Part shown: piece after piece, positions 55,453 to 62,426 of the stretch
How positions within the stretch are numbered: the first letter of the stretch is position 1
How the letters are laid out: every line of letters begins with the position of its first letter
Source: Thermomicrobium roseum DSM 5159
Lineage (GTDB): Bacteria; Chloroflexota; Chloroflexia; Thermomicrobiales; Thermomicrobiaceae
DNA: 64,000 bases
Assembly (NCBI RefSeq): GCF_000021685.1
Contig: NC_011959.1
Location: forward strand, 1,939,007 to 2,003,006
Direction of reading: 5' to 3'
The notes under the pieces: model-generated
Seen by the model: the letters and a program-made list of their open reading frames with translations, nothing else
What the model was told of the DNA's origin: nothing
Database searches by the model: none
Program-made: the position numbers and the translations under genes

Positions 55453-56225
55453 GAACGCTCGCCCTCCGCTCTCCTTGCCGGCGCTTGGTCGAAGACCGCT
55501 GTCGCGCGTCCATGATAGCCGAAGAGTTGGAGCGCCTGCCGCCACGCTTCTCGTTCTTCACCCTTGGGCTCGTGTGCAAAGCGATAGTCCGCCTTGCGGA
55601 AGAATTCGTTGCAGAGGTGCTCCAGGCTCGCGAGTCGGTCGCGCAGAACCCGGTGGATCGTCGCGATCGCTTGCTCGTGGTGTCTGCCGGCGGCTCGTGC
55701 CACTCGATGGACATGAGGGAGACAGCACCCGCCGCTGGCGGCATAGCGGTCGCGGACATCTTCGTCGTACTCCAGGACGTCGAGCAGCATCAGCGCGGTG
55801 TGGCTCGCTGCCTCCTCCTCGACCTCGCACAGAAGGCAGAGCCCATCCGGCTGGAGGACACGCGTGAGAGCGTCGCCAGCGGAGACGTGCCGCCGCAGCT
55901 GCTGAAACCTGCTGCGCAGGGGCGGTGCTGGCGCATCGAGGGCTCGCAGGATATCGGCGATGATCCAGCTGAAGATCGCCGTCAGCTGCCACTGTGGCCC
56001 ACGCTCGCCGATCAGGGTGAGGTGACGCGGGCAGAAGCCGCGCGATCGGACATACCGGAGAATGACGCTCGGCTCGCTATAGAATTCATGAAAGAACCAG
56101 AAGAGGTAGCGCTCGATCGCTTCCTGGCCGGCACGACAAATCGGGCATCCTCCTCGAGCCAGCAGGTGACGGATCTCGCTAGCGGCGTATGCTGCCGGAG
56201 CGCGTCGGTGCATCGCTGCTACCAT
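55449..56225 (-). CDS. Cys-rich DUF6062-like protein, probable formate dehydrogenase accessory
   Basis: About 258 residues with four Cys motifs: GGCPICRAGQEAIERYLFWF, SRGFCPRHLTLIGERG, DGLCLLCEVEEEAASHTALM and SGGCCLPHVHRVARAAG. The pairing of CxxC with a later CPRH or CLPH repeats twice, so it looks like an internal duplication of a metal-binding unit, as I recall for DUF6062 proteins. It has no membrane helix. Its stop overlaps the formate dehydrogenase start by 3 bases and its beginning overlaps the uspA-like gene, which argues for a role in the same system (maturation, metal or selenium handling). The start is uncertain: ATGs at 56246 and 56213 are alternatives. Confidence 0.75.
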   Translation of the reverse strand: MVAAMHRRAPAAYAASEIRHLLARGGCPICRAGQEAIERYLFWFFHEFYSEPSVILRYVRSRGFCPRHLTLIGERGPQWQLTAIFSWIIADILRALDAPAPPLRSRFQQLRRHVSAGDALTRVLQPDGLCLLCEVEEEAASHTALMLLDVLEYDEDVRDRYAASGGCCLPHVHRVARAAGRHHEQAIATIHRVLRDRLASLEHLCNEFFRKADYRFAHEPKGEEREAWRQALQLFGYHGRATAVFDQAPARRAEGERS

Positions 56226-56644
56226 CGGACGACCAAAACGCTGCATGGAGCGTGGCGCACCACCTTATCGGCAGTCGTGCCGAGGAAGACCCCCCAGACC
56301 CCGGAGCGGCCGCTGTGCCCGATCACCAGCAAATCGAACGCGCCGCGCTGCGCTTCTTGGACGAGCAGTTGGGCAGGATGCCCGATACGAGTCACCGTGT
56401 GCAGTTCCACCCCGAATTCCGTTGCCTGCTGGTGCGCTGCCTCTTGCAGGGTGCTCAACTCTTGTTCGACGATGCGACGCTGTTCGTCGATCTCCGCGAT
56501 GGTTGCCGTTCCCCACTGCGGAATCTCGATGACGGAGAGGCTCCATAATTCAGCCCCGAACAGGCGCGCCAGCTCGATGGCGTGGCGCAGGGCCGCCTGT
56601 GCCCCTGGTGAACCATCGAATCCGACGAGAATTTTGCGGTACAT
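56219..56644 (-). CDS. Universal stress protein, UspA family
   Basis: A 141-residue single-domain UspA protein. It starts MYRKILVGFDGSPGAQAALR. The ATP-binding motif G2xG9xG(S/T) appears as GHSGRSGVWGVFLGTTADKV near the C-terminus, ending with CSVLVVRW. It is likely an ATP-binding homodimer in the cytoplasm. The ATG is 3 bases after the antiporter stop and its end overlaps the DUF6062-like gene, so it is embedded in the operon. UspA proteins often sit next to CPA2 antiporters and may gate or regulate them. Confidence 0.92.
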   Translation of the reverse strand: MYRKILVGFDGSPGAQAALRHAIELARLFGAELWSLSVIEIPQWGTATIAEIDEQRRIVEQELSTLQEAAHQQATEFGVELHTVTRIGHPAQLLVQEAQRGAFDLLVIGHSGRSGVWGVFLGTTADKVVRHAPCSVLVVRW

Positions 56645-56647
56645 CGC

Positions 56648-57856
56648 TCAACCGTCCTCTCGTGTCGCTCGCTCGGCGACGAGTTCCGTCTCCACTCCAG
56701 GCAGAGGTGCCGCGGTGTCGGCCGGGGCGCGCGGCGTCTCCTCGGTGCGTGGCAGGAACCAGGTCTGTGCGATCCACGTGGGTACCAACGCGGAGGCGAT
56801 CACCGCGGTCACCAGTGCAGTGTACTGGGTGCGGTCGATGATGCCGTTGTTGAGGCCGAAGAGTGCGGAAATAGTACCAAAAGTCAGGCCTGTCGACATC
56901 AGCAGGGTGGTATAGGCGCTCGTGCGCCGCTCGAGCCCGAAGACGAGCGTCAAGGGTCCGACTCCGAGAAGCTTCGTGACCATCTTGACCAAGAGCAGCG
57001 CGACGATCAACCCGATACTGCTGACGAGCGCTGGCAGGGAAACGTACAAGCCTGCCTTGAGGAAGTACCATGGCGTGAGCAGAGCGAAGGCCAGGGTACG
57101 CAGGCGCAGCATGAGTGGGCGATGATGCGTGAAAATCTCAGCGATGGCCAGGCCGACCAAGTACGCTGGCAGAACAGCTTCGCTCTTGGCGATCGTCGCC
57201 AGCCAACCGAGGAAGAAGAGTACCAGGAGCAGGAATTTGACTTCTGGCTCGCTGACGCGGTTTCCCCACGCTGCGATCACGAATCGTGTCACTCGCCCGA
57301 GCAGGAAGAGCGTGACTGCCGTGACGACGACGAAAACCACGAGGTGCAGGTCATAGTTCGCAAAGAGAAGCCCCAATGCGAGAACCGTGCCCAAGTCGTT
57401 GACGAAGCAGGCGGCCAGGATCAACTTGCCGATGTCGGTCTCGTTCAGTCCGGTTTCCACCATCACCGCATAGACGACGGCGACCGAAGTGGTGGAGAGA
57501 GCGAGGCCACCGATCCAGGCTTGTGGCCAGCTCCAACCCGCGACGAAGCGTGTGAAGGCGGTGGCACCGAGAAACGGCGCGAGGAATCCAGCGAAGCCGA
57601 TCGCGAGACTCGCCTTGAGGTGCCGGCGCAGGGCTTCCGGCTCGATCTCCGCCCCGGCGAGGAAGGTGAGGACGACCGCCCCAAAACTGGCGAGCGCATT
57701 GATCCAGGTATCGGTCTGGAGGCCGAGCGTATTCCCGGCGACGATACCGACCAGGATCTCGACGAGTGCGACGGACAGTCCGAGGCGAATGGAGATGATG
57801 CTCGCCAAAAATGCGAGTCCGATCCAGAGTGCGGCAGTGGCCCAGATGTTTGCCAT
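56648..57856 (-). CDS. CPA2-type monovalent cation:proton antiporter under a fluoride riboswitch
   Basis: A 402-residue transporter with about twelve helices. It begins MANIWATAALWIGLAFLASI. LALSTTSVAVVYAVMVETGL and LILAACFVNDLGTVLALGLL contain the paired-helix region with the Asn-Asp (ND) ion-binding pair of CPA2 antiporters such as NapA. FGLERRTSAYTTLLMSTGLT is also family-typical. The ATG follows AAGGGGG; the open frame upstream overlaps the riboswitch. The leader carries a fluoride aptamer and terminator, so its natural role may be fluoride resistance or ion balance under fluoride, as for other antiporter genes associated with this riboswitch. It is the first gene of the formate dehydrogenase operon. 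Confidence 0.92.
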   Translation of the reverse strand: MANIWATAALWIGLAFLASIISIRLGLSVALVEILVGIVAGNTLGLQTDTWINALASFGAVVLTFLAGAEIEPEALRRHLKASLAIGFAGFLAPFLGATAFTRFVAGWSWPQAWIGGLALSTTSVAVVYAVMVETGLNETDIGKLILAACFVNDLGTVLALGLLFANYDLHLVVFVVVTAVTLFLLGRVTRFVIAAWGNRVSEPEVKFLLLVLFFLGWLATIAKSEAVLPAYLVGLAIAEIFTHHRPLMLRLRTLAFALLTPWYFLKAGLYVSLPALVSSIGLIVALLLVKMVTKLLGVGPLTLVFGLERRTSAYTTLLMSTGLTFGTISALFGLNNGIIDRTQYTALVTAVIASALVPTWIAQTWFLPRTEETPRAPADTAAPLPGVETELVAERATREDG

Positions 57857-57907
57857 CGATGCCCCCTTCCCGCTCGTTCCGTTCGCAGTTTTCGAGGACG
57901 GGGGCAG

Positions 57908-57944
57908 AAGAAAAACTCCTGCCCGCACGTCCTGCGAGCAGGAG
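57908..57944 (-). terminator. Intrinsic terminator controlled by the fluoride riboswitch
   Basis: CTCCTGC (57944-57938) pairs perfectly with GCAGGAG (57922-57916), and TTTTTCTT follows at once. It lies about 50 bases ahead of the antiporter start, so it stops transcription before the gene. Its 5' arm is shared with the fluoride aptamer, giving mutually exclusive structures. Confidence 0.85.
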
Positions 57945-58001
57945 CCATCAGCCTTCTCTGGCGCTTCGGGCTCTCGACGAGCCCCGGCGGACTCCATCGC
58001 C
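57938..58001 (-). ncRNA. Fluoride riboswitch (crcB motif)
   Basis: The minus-strand leader has GGCGATGGAGTCCGCC (58001-57986), later GGCTGATGGCTCC (57953-57941). These match the fluoride aptamer: a GGCG/CGCC hairpin whose loop GGAGUC pairs with GGCUCC downstream to make the pseudoknot, plus the conserved GCUGAUGG strand. Between them are a short variable hairpin (GGGCTC/GAGCCC) and a GCC/GGC stem. The CTCC of the pseudoknot is also the 5' arm of the following terminator. Fluoride binding should therefore prevent termination and switch on the antiporter operon. Confidence 0.88.
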
Positions 58002-58011
58002 GTTCGACTCG

Positions 58012-58020
58012 AGCATACCA
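58012..58020 (-). promoter_or_regulatory. Extended -10 promoter of the fluoride-switch operon
   Basis: TGGTATGCT reads as an extended -10 element (TGn plus TATGCT). Transcription would start about 7 bases on, near 58005, immediately before the first base of the fluoride aptamer. No convincing -35 box is seen, which is common with extended -10 promoters. Confidence 0.5.
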
Positions 58021-58191
58021 CTGTCCCAGAGAAAAGGGAAGGAGATCCGCTGTCGCGGGAGAACCGCTTCGGGGTGAGCTGCACTCGCCACTGCGCCGTC
58101 TCCTCGGCTAACGGGCAAAGTCGCTGGAAACGAGGGCGAGTGCCAGACTGTCCGGCCCTCTGTTATCCTTCCGGACGCGAGGGGCAGGAAC

Positions 58192-58587
58192 GTGGCAAAC
58201 CGCGGGACAGACTGGCTGGCGCAAGCGCGACGCGATCTCGCCCATGCTGAGCGGGCTCACCAAGCTGGCGACTACGAGTGGGCTGCATTCGCTGCGCAGC
58301 AGGCTGCTGAGAAGGCTGTCAAAGGGTTGCTCTTCGGACTCGGTGGCGAGGGATGGGGCCACAGCGTCTGGCGATTGCTCAGCGGACTCGCCGCTCGTCT
58401 CGAGGTACCGGAAGCGTTGCTCGACGCTGCCCGACGATTGGACCGTCACTACATTTTGGCGCGCTATCCGAACGGTTTCCCTGCCGGCCTTCCCGGCGAG
58501 TACTACACGGAGCGCGATGCAGCGGAGGCGATCGTCGATGCACGAGCGATCGTCGAGTTCTGTGAGCGTGCGTTTCCTCGACCGTGA
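58192..58587 (+). CDS. HEPN domain protein
   Basis: A 131-residue all-helical HEPN protein (COG2250-like). It shows DWLAQARRDLAHAERAHQAG, WAAFAAQQAAEKAVKGLLFG and the family segment RRLDRHYILARYPNGFP near residue 90. RRLDRH also fits the Rx4H pattern of ribonuclease-type HEPN toxins. The GTG start has GCAGGAAC upstream. The following nucleotidyltransferase gene overlaps its 3' end, giving the classic HEPN/MNT pair. In known cases HEPN is an RNase toxin neutralised by the MNT partner, but some pairs in thermophiles have no shown toxicity. Confidence 0.88.
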   Translation: MANRGTDWLAQARRDLAHAERAHQAGDYEWAAFAAQQAAEKAVKGLLFGLGGEGWGHSVWRLLSGLAARLEVPEALLDAARRLDRHYILARYPNGFPAGLPGEYYTERDAAEAIVDARAIVEFCERAFPRP

Positions 58588-58894
58588 AAGCGTGTTCGCT
58601 GCCCTGCGGGAAGCGGCGCGCGAGGCTGGCCGCTGTCCTGGCGTGCGGGCGATCTACCTCTTCGGCTCCTTCGCCAGCGGTATCCCGACGCCGCGCAGCG
58701 ATGCTGACCTTCTCGTGGTGATCGCCGACGGGGCGGATCGAGCAGCCGCGCGGGCATGCTGCGAGGAGGTTTTCCAGCGGTTGCCGGTGCCTGTCGATCT
58801 CTTCGTCTGGAGCGAAGCAGAAGTGGCAGCGAGTGCCGCGAGCGGTCGCGGCCTGGCTGCCAATGTGCTCCCGCGAGCGATCCGGCTCGTGTGA
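58562..58894 (+). CDS. MNT-type minimal nucleotidyltransferase
   Basis: About 110 residues with the nucleotidyltransferase motif IYLFGSFASGIPTPRSDADL (GSF...DxD), the metal- and nucleotide-binding signature of the MNT fold, and VPVDLFVWSEAEVA supplying the third carboxylate. The start overlaps the HEPN gene; GTG at 58562 is chosen, but a GTG two codons on or an ATG at 58538 is possible. In the MNT/HEPN systems studied, MNT adenylylates a Tyr of the HEPN partner and neutralises it. Confidence 0.87.
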   Translation: MSVRFLDRESVFAALREAAREAGRCPGVRAIYLFGSFASGIPTPRSDADLLVVIADGADRAAARACCEEVFQRLPVPVDLFVWSEAEVAASAASGRGLAANVLPRAIRLV

Positions 58895-58924
58895 GGTCTG
58901 CGCGGCTCAGGTGCCTGGGGCGCT

Positions 58925-60820
58925 TCACGGCAGTGCAAGGCGGACGACGACCGGCCGATGATCCGACGCACTGATCGGTGGAACCGAGCCGGCGAGGGGC
59001 CGCAGCTCGTCGGTGATGAACAGGTAGTCGATCCGCCGGTCGTCCGCGGAGGTCGGGTCGGTTGCCCCGACTGCGGCTGCGGCATCGATGAGGCCGGATT
59101 CACTGAGTCGGATCAGTTCGGGGCTACCGGGCTCGGCATTGAAATCGCCTCCCAGGACGAGCGGGCGCAACGGCTGGAGGAAGACGAGCAGCTCCTCGAT
59201 CTGGGCCAGCCGGACGGTCACCGCTTGCCGAGGGTCGTCGAGGTGGGTGCTGGCGACCCACAGTGAGCCGGTGTGAGGCGCCAGTCGTACTGCGACGGCA
59301 CCCCGCTGCAGGTTCTCGGTCACGCGGAAGCGCGTGGTCCTGATCTCCAGCGGTTGGCCGTGGCTGAGGACCGCGTTGCCCCAGAGACCATCGTCGCTGG
59401 CTGGACCCCAGGCGGCCTGCATGCCCAAGCGGCGGCTGAGCCAGGTGAGTTGGTCAGCACTGGAGGTCACCAGCCAGCCACGGCTGACTTCCTGAAGGAG
59501 GACGATGTCCGGCTGCAGGCGTTCGATCGCTTGGGCGGTGGCTTCCAGATCCCAGCGGTGCTGGCGATCGTAGCCCGACTGGATGTTGTAGGTGACGACG
59601 AGGAGATCGTTGCCGCCTGCGCGCGGCACTGGTTCCTGCACCCGCGTGGTGAGGAGTTGCCACACGAGAGCGCCGGCGAGCGGTCCGACGACCAGGAGCG
59701 TGATATGCGGCAGCAGCGCGACCGTACCCGCCGGCCAGGCCCTCGGCCACTCGAGCGCAGCGAACAGCGCGACCAGCCCGAACAGCGCGAGCACGATCGA
59801 GTGGTCGCCGGTGGCTGTGTAGTAGCGGAACAGGAGAGCGACCTGGAGCAGGTTCCCGAGAGCCAGCGCGCTCGCGATGCGCAAGACGCTCGCTGGCACG
59901 CGGAGCGGGCGGCCACCGAGCGCGACGACACCGGTGAGAACCGTCCAGGCCAGTGCCGCTGCGGCGATGCCGATGGCGGCTCTCCAACCATCATCCCAGG
60001 CGAGCCAGCATCCACCCGCACCGAGAAGCGCCGTGAGGACCCAGCCCAGCCAATGTCTGCCGGCGAGCGGAAAACTCGCGAGGCCCACGAGGAGGGCGAA
60101 GCCGAGGAGCGCGCTCGCCGCAGCGAGCGGCCAACCGGTGTGGACGATCGCGAAACCGATATTACCGGTCAAAAGATGAAAGAGACCGAGCGCGGGGCCG
60201 AAAGCGAAGAAGCCGAGTGCCCCGCGCGGCTCGACCGGTCCCCGGTCAGCCACGACCAAAACCACAGCGACGAGCAGGAGAACGAGCAGCCCAGCCGTGG
60301 CGAGGTGACTTCCCAATCCAGGGTTCCAGGGGAGGTCGATCGTCGTCCGTGCCGTGCGGAGTGCGAGATCGAGACCAGCACCCGCGAGGATGCCGAGTCC
60401 GGCGCGGGCTCGCCAGCGGAGAAGCGGGATCAGCATCCAGTTCACGGCAGCGAATCCCACAGCAGCGAGGATCAGGCGAGCGAGCGGCCAGTCGACGAAC
60501 TGGAGACCGGCTCGGGTGGCGACGAGGAGCACCGTCGCCACCGGCAGGAGTCGCCCACCGCTCAGCCTCCCAACGAGTGGCGCGAGGACCGGACTCGCGA
60601 AGACGATCGCGATCAGGCCGAGCAGGACCAGCCGCCGGCTTTGATCGACGACGAAGACGAGATCGGAGACGAACACGCGCGTTACCTGGAGGCCGAGGAC
60701 GACGGCGAGCGCCACAGCGAGTCCAGCCCACCAGGTGACATCCGACGCCATACGAGGTAGACCAGAAGCGGTCGGACGAAAAGGTGATCGCCTCACAGGT
60801 ATGTCCACGCGCTGGTCCAC
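58925..60820 (-). CDS. Polytopic membrane protein with C-terminal endonuclease/exonuclease/phosphatase domain
   Basis: A 631-residue protein. The first 395 residues or so hold about 10 to 12 membrane helices (for example WWAGLAVALAVVLGLQVTRV). The C-terminal 230 residues form an EEP domain with LLVVTYNIQSGYDR (Asn), DIVLLQEVSRGW (metal Glu), VASTHLDDPRQ (His), VLGGDFNAEPGSPELI (Asp and Asn) and ISASDHRPVVV (catalytic Asp-His). Such proteins may act on phospholipids or nucleotides at the membrane surface. The start is uncertain: the GTG at 60820 is used, and ATG at 60751 (MASDVTWWAG) is a good alternative. Confidence 0.85.
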   Translation of the reverse strand: MDQRVDIPVRRSPFRPTASGLPRMASDVTWWAGLAVALAVVLGLQVTRVFVSDLVFVVDQSRRLVLLGLIAIVFASPVLAPLVGRLSGGRLLPVATVLLVATRAGLQFVDWPLARLILAAVGFAAVNWMLIPLLRWRARAGLGILAGAGLDLALRTARTTIDLPWNPGLGSHLATAGLLVLLLVAVVLVVADRGPVEPRGALGFFAFGPALGLFHLLTGNIGFAIVHTGWPLAAASALLGFALLVGLASFPLAGRHWLGWVLTALLGAGGCWLAWDDGWRAAIGIAAAALAWTVLTGVVALGGRPLRVPASVLRIASALALGNLLQVALLFRYYTATGDHSIVLALFGLVALFAALEWPRAWPAGTVALLPHITLLVVGPLAGALVWQLLTTRVQEPVPRAGGNDLLVVTYNIQSGYDRQHRWDLEATAQAIERLQPDIVLLQEVSRGWLVTSSADQLTWLSRRLGMQAAWGPASDDGLWGNAVLSHGQPLEIRTTRFRVTENLQRGAVAVRLAPHTGSLWVASTHLDDPRQAVTVRLAQIEELLVFLQPLRPLVLGGDFNAEPGSPELIRLSESGLIDAAAAVGATDPTSADDRRIDYLFITDELRPLAGSVPPISASDHRPVVVRLALP

Positions 60821-61142
60821 GACCTGCCCACGGTATCGAGAGCCAGACTAGAAGAAAATGCCGGAACGAGCAAGGAGCGATCGGCCCGAACCGCCGGCGG
60901 ACGATGAGCGATCCTGCTCGACAGGAGCGAAGAGGGGCGAGCGGCCGAAAGGCTCGGTGGCGACGAGGCACGCGCGATGGTACGCGGGCTGTTGGCAACG
61001 CGTGCCTGCTGATTCTGCCGGCAGACGAGTCCTGGCTTCTGCTCGGGTCGTCGGCGCGCGGTTCGCTAGGAGCGGAAGGCCAGGTCGTGTGGGAGCTGAT
61101 ACCGTGCGGTCGACTCCTCGGAAAAGAGGCTGGGCAGGGATC
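60821..61142. other. Intergenic stretch with no gene seen
   Basis: The 322 bases between the EEP protein start and the RNA-gene promoter carry no frame with a ribosome site and protein-like composition. The open frame on the plus strand is Arg/Gly-rich and lacks a start signal. It presumably holds the promoter of the minus-strand gene, but no strong box pair was found. Confidence 0.5.
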
Positions 61143-61171
61143 TTGACAACGTGGCACGATCGTGCTATTTT
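61143..61171 (+). promoter_or_regulatory. Near-consensus promoter of the structured RNA gene, with palindromic spacer
   Basis: A perfect -35 box TTGACA (61143-61148), exactly 17 bases, then TATTTT (61166-61171). The spacer contains a perfect 12-base palindrome, GCACGATCGTGC (61154-61165), ending directly at the -10 box, which could be an operator. The predicted start is near 61178, the first base of the RNA closing stem. It is the best promoter in the window. Confidence 0.8.
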
Positions 61172-61177
61172 GAGAGT

Positions 61178-61396
61178 GCGATCCCGACGAGTTGTCGTCG
61201 GACCGTCGCGGAAGAGCGCCTGGGTGACCAGGCAGCTCGCTCCTGATCCAGCGGCCACCTGCTGGATCAGCCGTTCCGGAAGGAACGGCGCCAGAATCGT
61301 TCACCAGCCGGACCGGCGCGAGCCGGGAAGGGGGGTGAATCGAGGAACTGGCGGATCACGCGCCGGGACGAGAGAGGCTCGTCGGGATCGCTTTTT
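61178..61396 (+). ncRNA. Structured RNA of unknown class, about 219 nt
   Basis: The ends pair perfectly over 14 bp: GCGATCCCGACGAG (61178-61191) with CTCGTCGGGATCGC (61378-61391), and TTTTT follows at 61392. Inside are hairpins at 61214-61238 (GCCTGG-GTGA-CCAGGC extended by GAGC/GCTC), 61243-61270 (CTGATCCAGC with GCTGGATCAG), 61271-61288 (CCGTTCC-GGAA-GGAACGG) and 61289-61353 (CGCCAG/CTGGCG, then a long stem capped by CCGGC-GCGA-GCCGG). The last three abut with no spacer, and three loops are GNRA type. There is no open frame with a ribosome site. Promoter and T run define a separate gene. It lacks RNase P, tmRNA, SRP and common riboswitch core sequences; a divergent 6S RNA cannot be excluded. 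Confidence 0.75.
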
Positions 61397-61521
61397 GCTC
61401 CGTTCGCTCGTCGCTGTCGCTTCTCCGGTTCCTGGCGTTTCTCCCGGCATGACCGTGCTGATGGACGTGCTCGCGCGGGTGCGCATCTCCGCCCTGAACT
61501 ACTCGAGGGCGCGATTGTGCG

Positions 61522-61530
61522 TGCTATCCT
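61522..61530 (+). promoter_or_regulatory. Possible extended -10 promoter of the coiled-coil/MscS genes
   Basis: TGCTATCCT (TGn plus TATCCT) lies 40 bases ahead of the chosen start of the coiled-coil protein. No clear -35 box is seen. It suggests that these genes do not depend on read-through from the structured RNA gene. Confidence 0.35.
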
Positions 61531-61569
61531 TCGCCCCGAGCCGGCCCGATGGGGGAAAGCGAGGACAGC

Positions 61570-62397
61570 GTGAATCCGAATCACCAGTCTCCGCTCGAGG
61601 TGATCCACCAGGCGATGCGGGAGATCGTCTCCTTGCACCGCGTCACGGTCAACCAGCTGAGCGAATTGATCGGTGTCCAGCGCGAGACGACTGGTCAGCT
61701 CCACGGTGTCATCGACGCGATGCGCGAAGTGAGTGCCCTCTTCCGCGAAATGACCAATACCCAGTCCAAGGTGAACGACTTCCTGAACATGCTCAGTCAG
61801 GAGCTCCGCAACGTCGCTGAGATCGACGAGACGACGCGCCGACTCTTAGCTGATTTCATCGAGCAGCTGCAACAGCTGTGGCCCCATCTGGAGGAGGTCA
61901 CCGGGCAACTGGTCGGCTTCGGGGTGCTGCTGCGGCAGCTGTTCCGCGAACAGGAACGAGCGAACCTTCTGGTACTCGCTGAGGATGTCGCTCGGCGTGT
62001 TCCCAATCTCTTTTGCCGACATCTCACCCAGTTGCGTTGGGGTGCCCCGGGGGAGTTCTACGATGAAATACAGGGGCATGTGCCGGAGGGAGCGCTCGAT
62101 TCTTGGCTCTCGGCTGACCTGGTGGTGACCGGCGTGTTGCGGCAAGCAGCCGAGGCTCCGCCGCTTTGGATCGTCGGTTGGGTCGTTCCGGAGATCAACG
62201 AGCCGGCGGTGACCAGTGCGCGGGACCGTCTCGTTGCCTTGCGCGAAACGTTCCCGCGGGTGCTTCCAGCGCTGGTCGCGCTCCGTCCGACCGACGACGC
62301 CGGATTGGCTTCCTCCCAAGGGGTCCTGGTCATCGCGGACCGCGTGGTCCGGAACTGGGAGGAAGCGCTCGCTCGCTGGCTGGTGCATCCCGAGTAG
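61570..62397 (+). CDS. Coiled-coil protein with degenerate nuclease-like C-terminal domain
   Basis: A 275-residue soluble protein not firmly assigned to a family. The first 130 residues are heptad-rich helix (LEVIHQAMREIVSLHRVTVN; SQELRNVAEIDETTRRLLAD), a probable coiled coil. The last 130, from VARRVPNLFCRHLTQL through DLVVTGVLRQ to LWIVGWVVPEINEPAVTSAR and ALVALRPTDDA, resemble the alpha/beta core of PD-(D/E)xK-like domains, but the E-x-K catalytic pair is not evident. The GTG start has GAGG at 5 bases; an upstream ATG at 61549 lacks a ribosome site. It is followed 29 bases later by the MscS gene, with which it may be co-expressed. Confidence 0.7.
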   Translation: MNPNHQSPLEVIHQAMREIVSLHRVTVNQLSELIGVQRETTGQLHGVIDAMREVSALFREMTNTQSKVNDFLNMLSQELRNVAEIDETTRRLLADFIEQLQQLWPHLEEVTGQLVGFGVLLRQLFREQERANLLVLAEDVARRVPNLFCRHLTQLRWGAPGEFYDEIQGHVPEGALDSWLSADLVVTGVLRQAAEAPPLWIVGWVVPEINEPAVTSARDRLVALRETFPRVLPALVALRPTDDAGLASSQGVLVIADRVVRNWEEALARWLVHPE

Positions 62398-62426
62398 CTC
62401 GCTGGGAGAACTGGAGCAGACGGTCG

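Noticed and set aside
59273..60760. Plus-strand frame of nearly 500 codons opposite the EEP membrane protein
   Set aside because: Extremely rich in Glu, Arg and Gln as expected for the antisense of hydrophobic helices; the minus strand has a complete EEP active site.
61178..61396. Cobalamin or other known riboswitch
   Set aside because: A short GGTGAATCGAGGAA stretch recalled the B12 aptamer, but the B12 box and the CCGCNACUG core are absent, and the stretch is paired inside a hairpin.
61178..61396. Signal recognition particle RNA
   Set aside because: The CCGGAAGG tetraloop hairpin resembles SRP helix 8, but the flanking GUCAGG and AGCAGCC bulges are missing.
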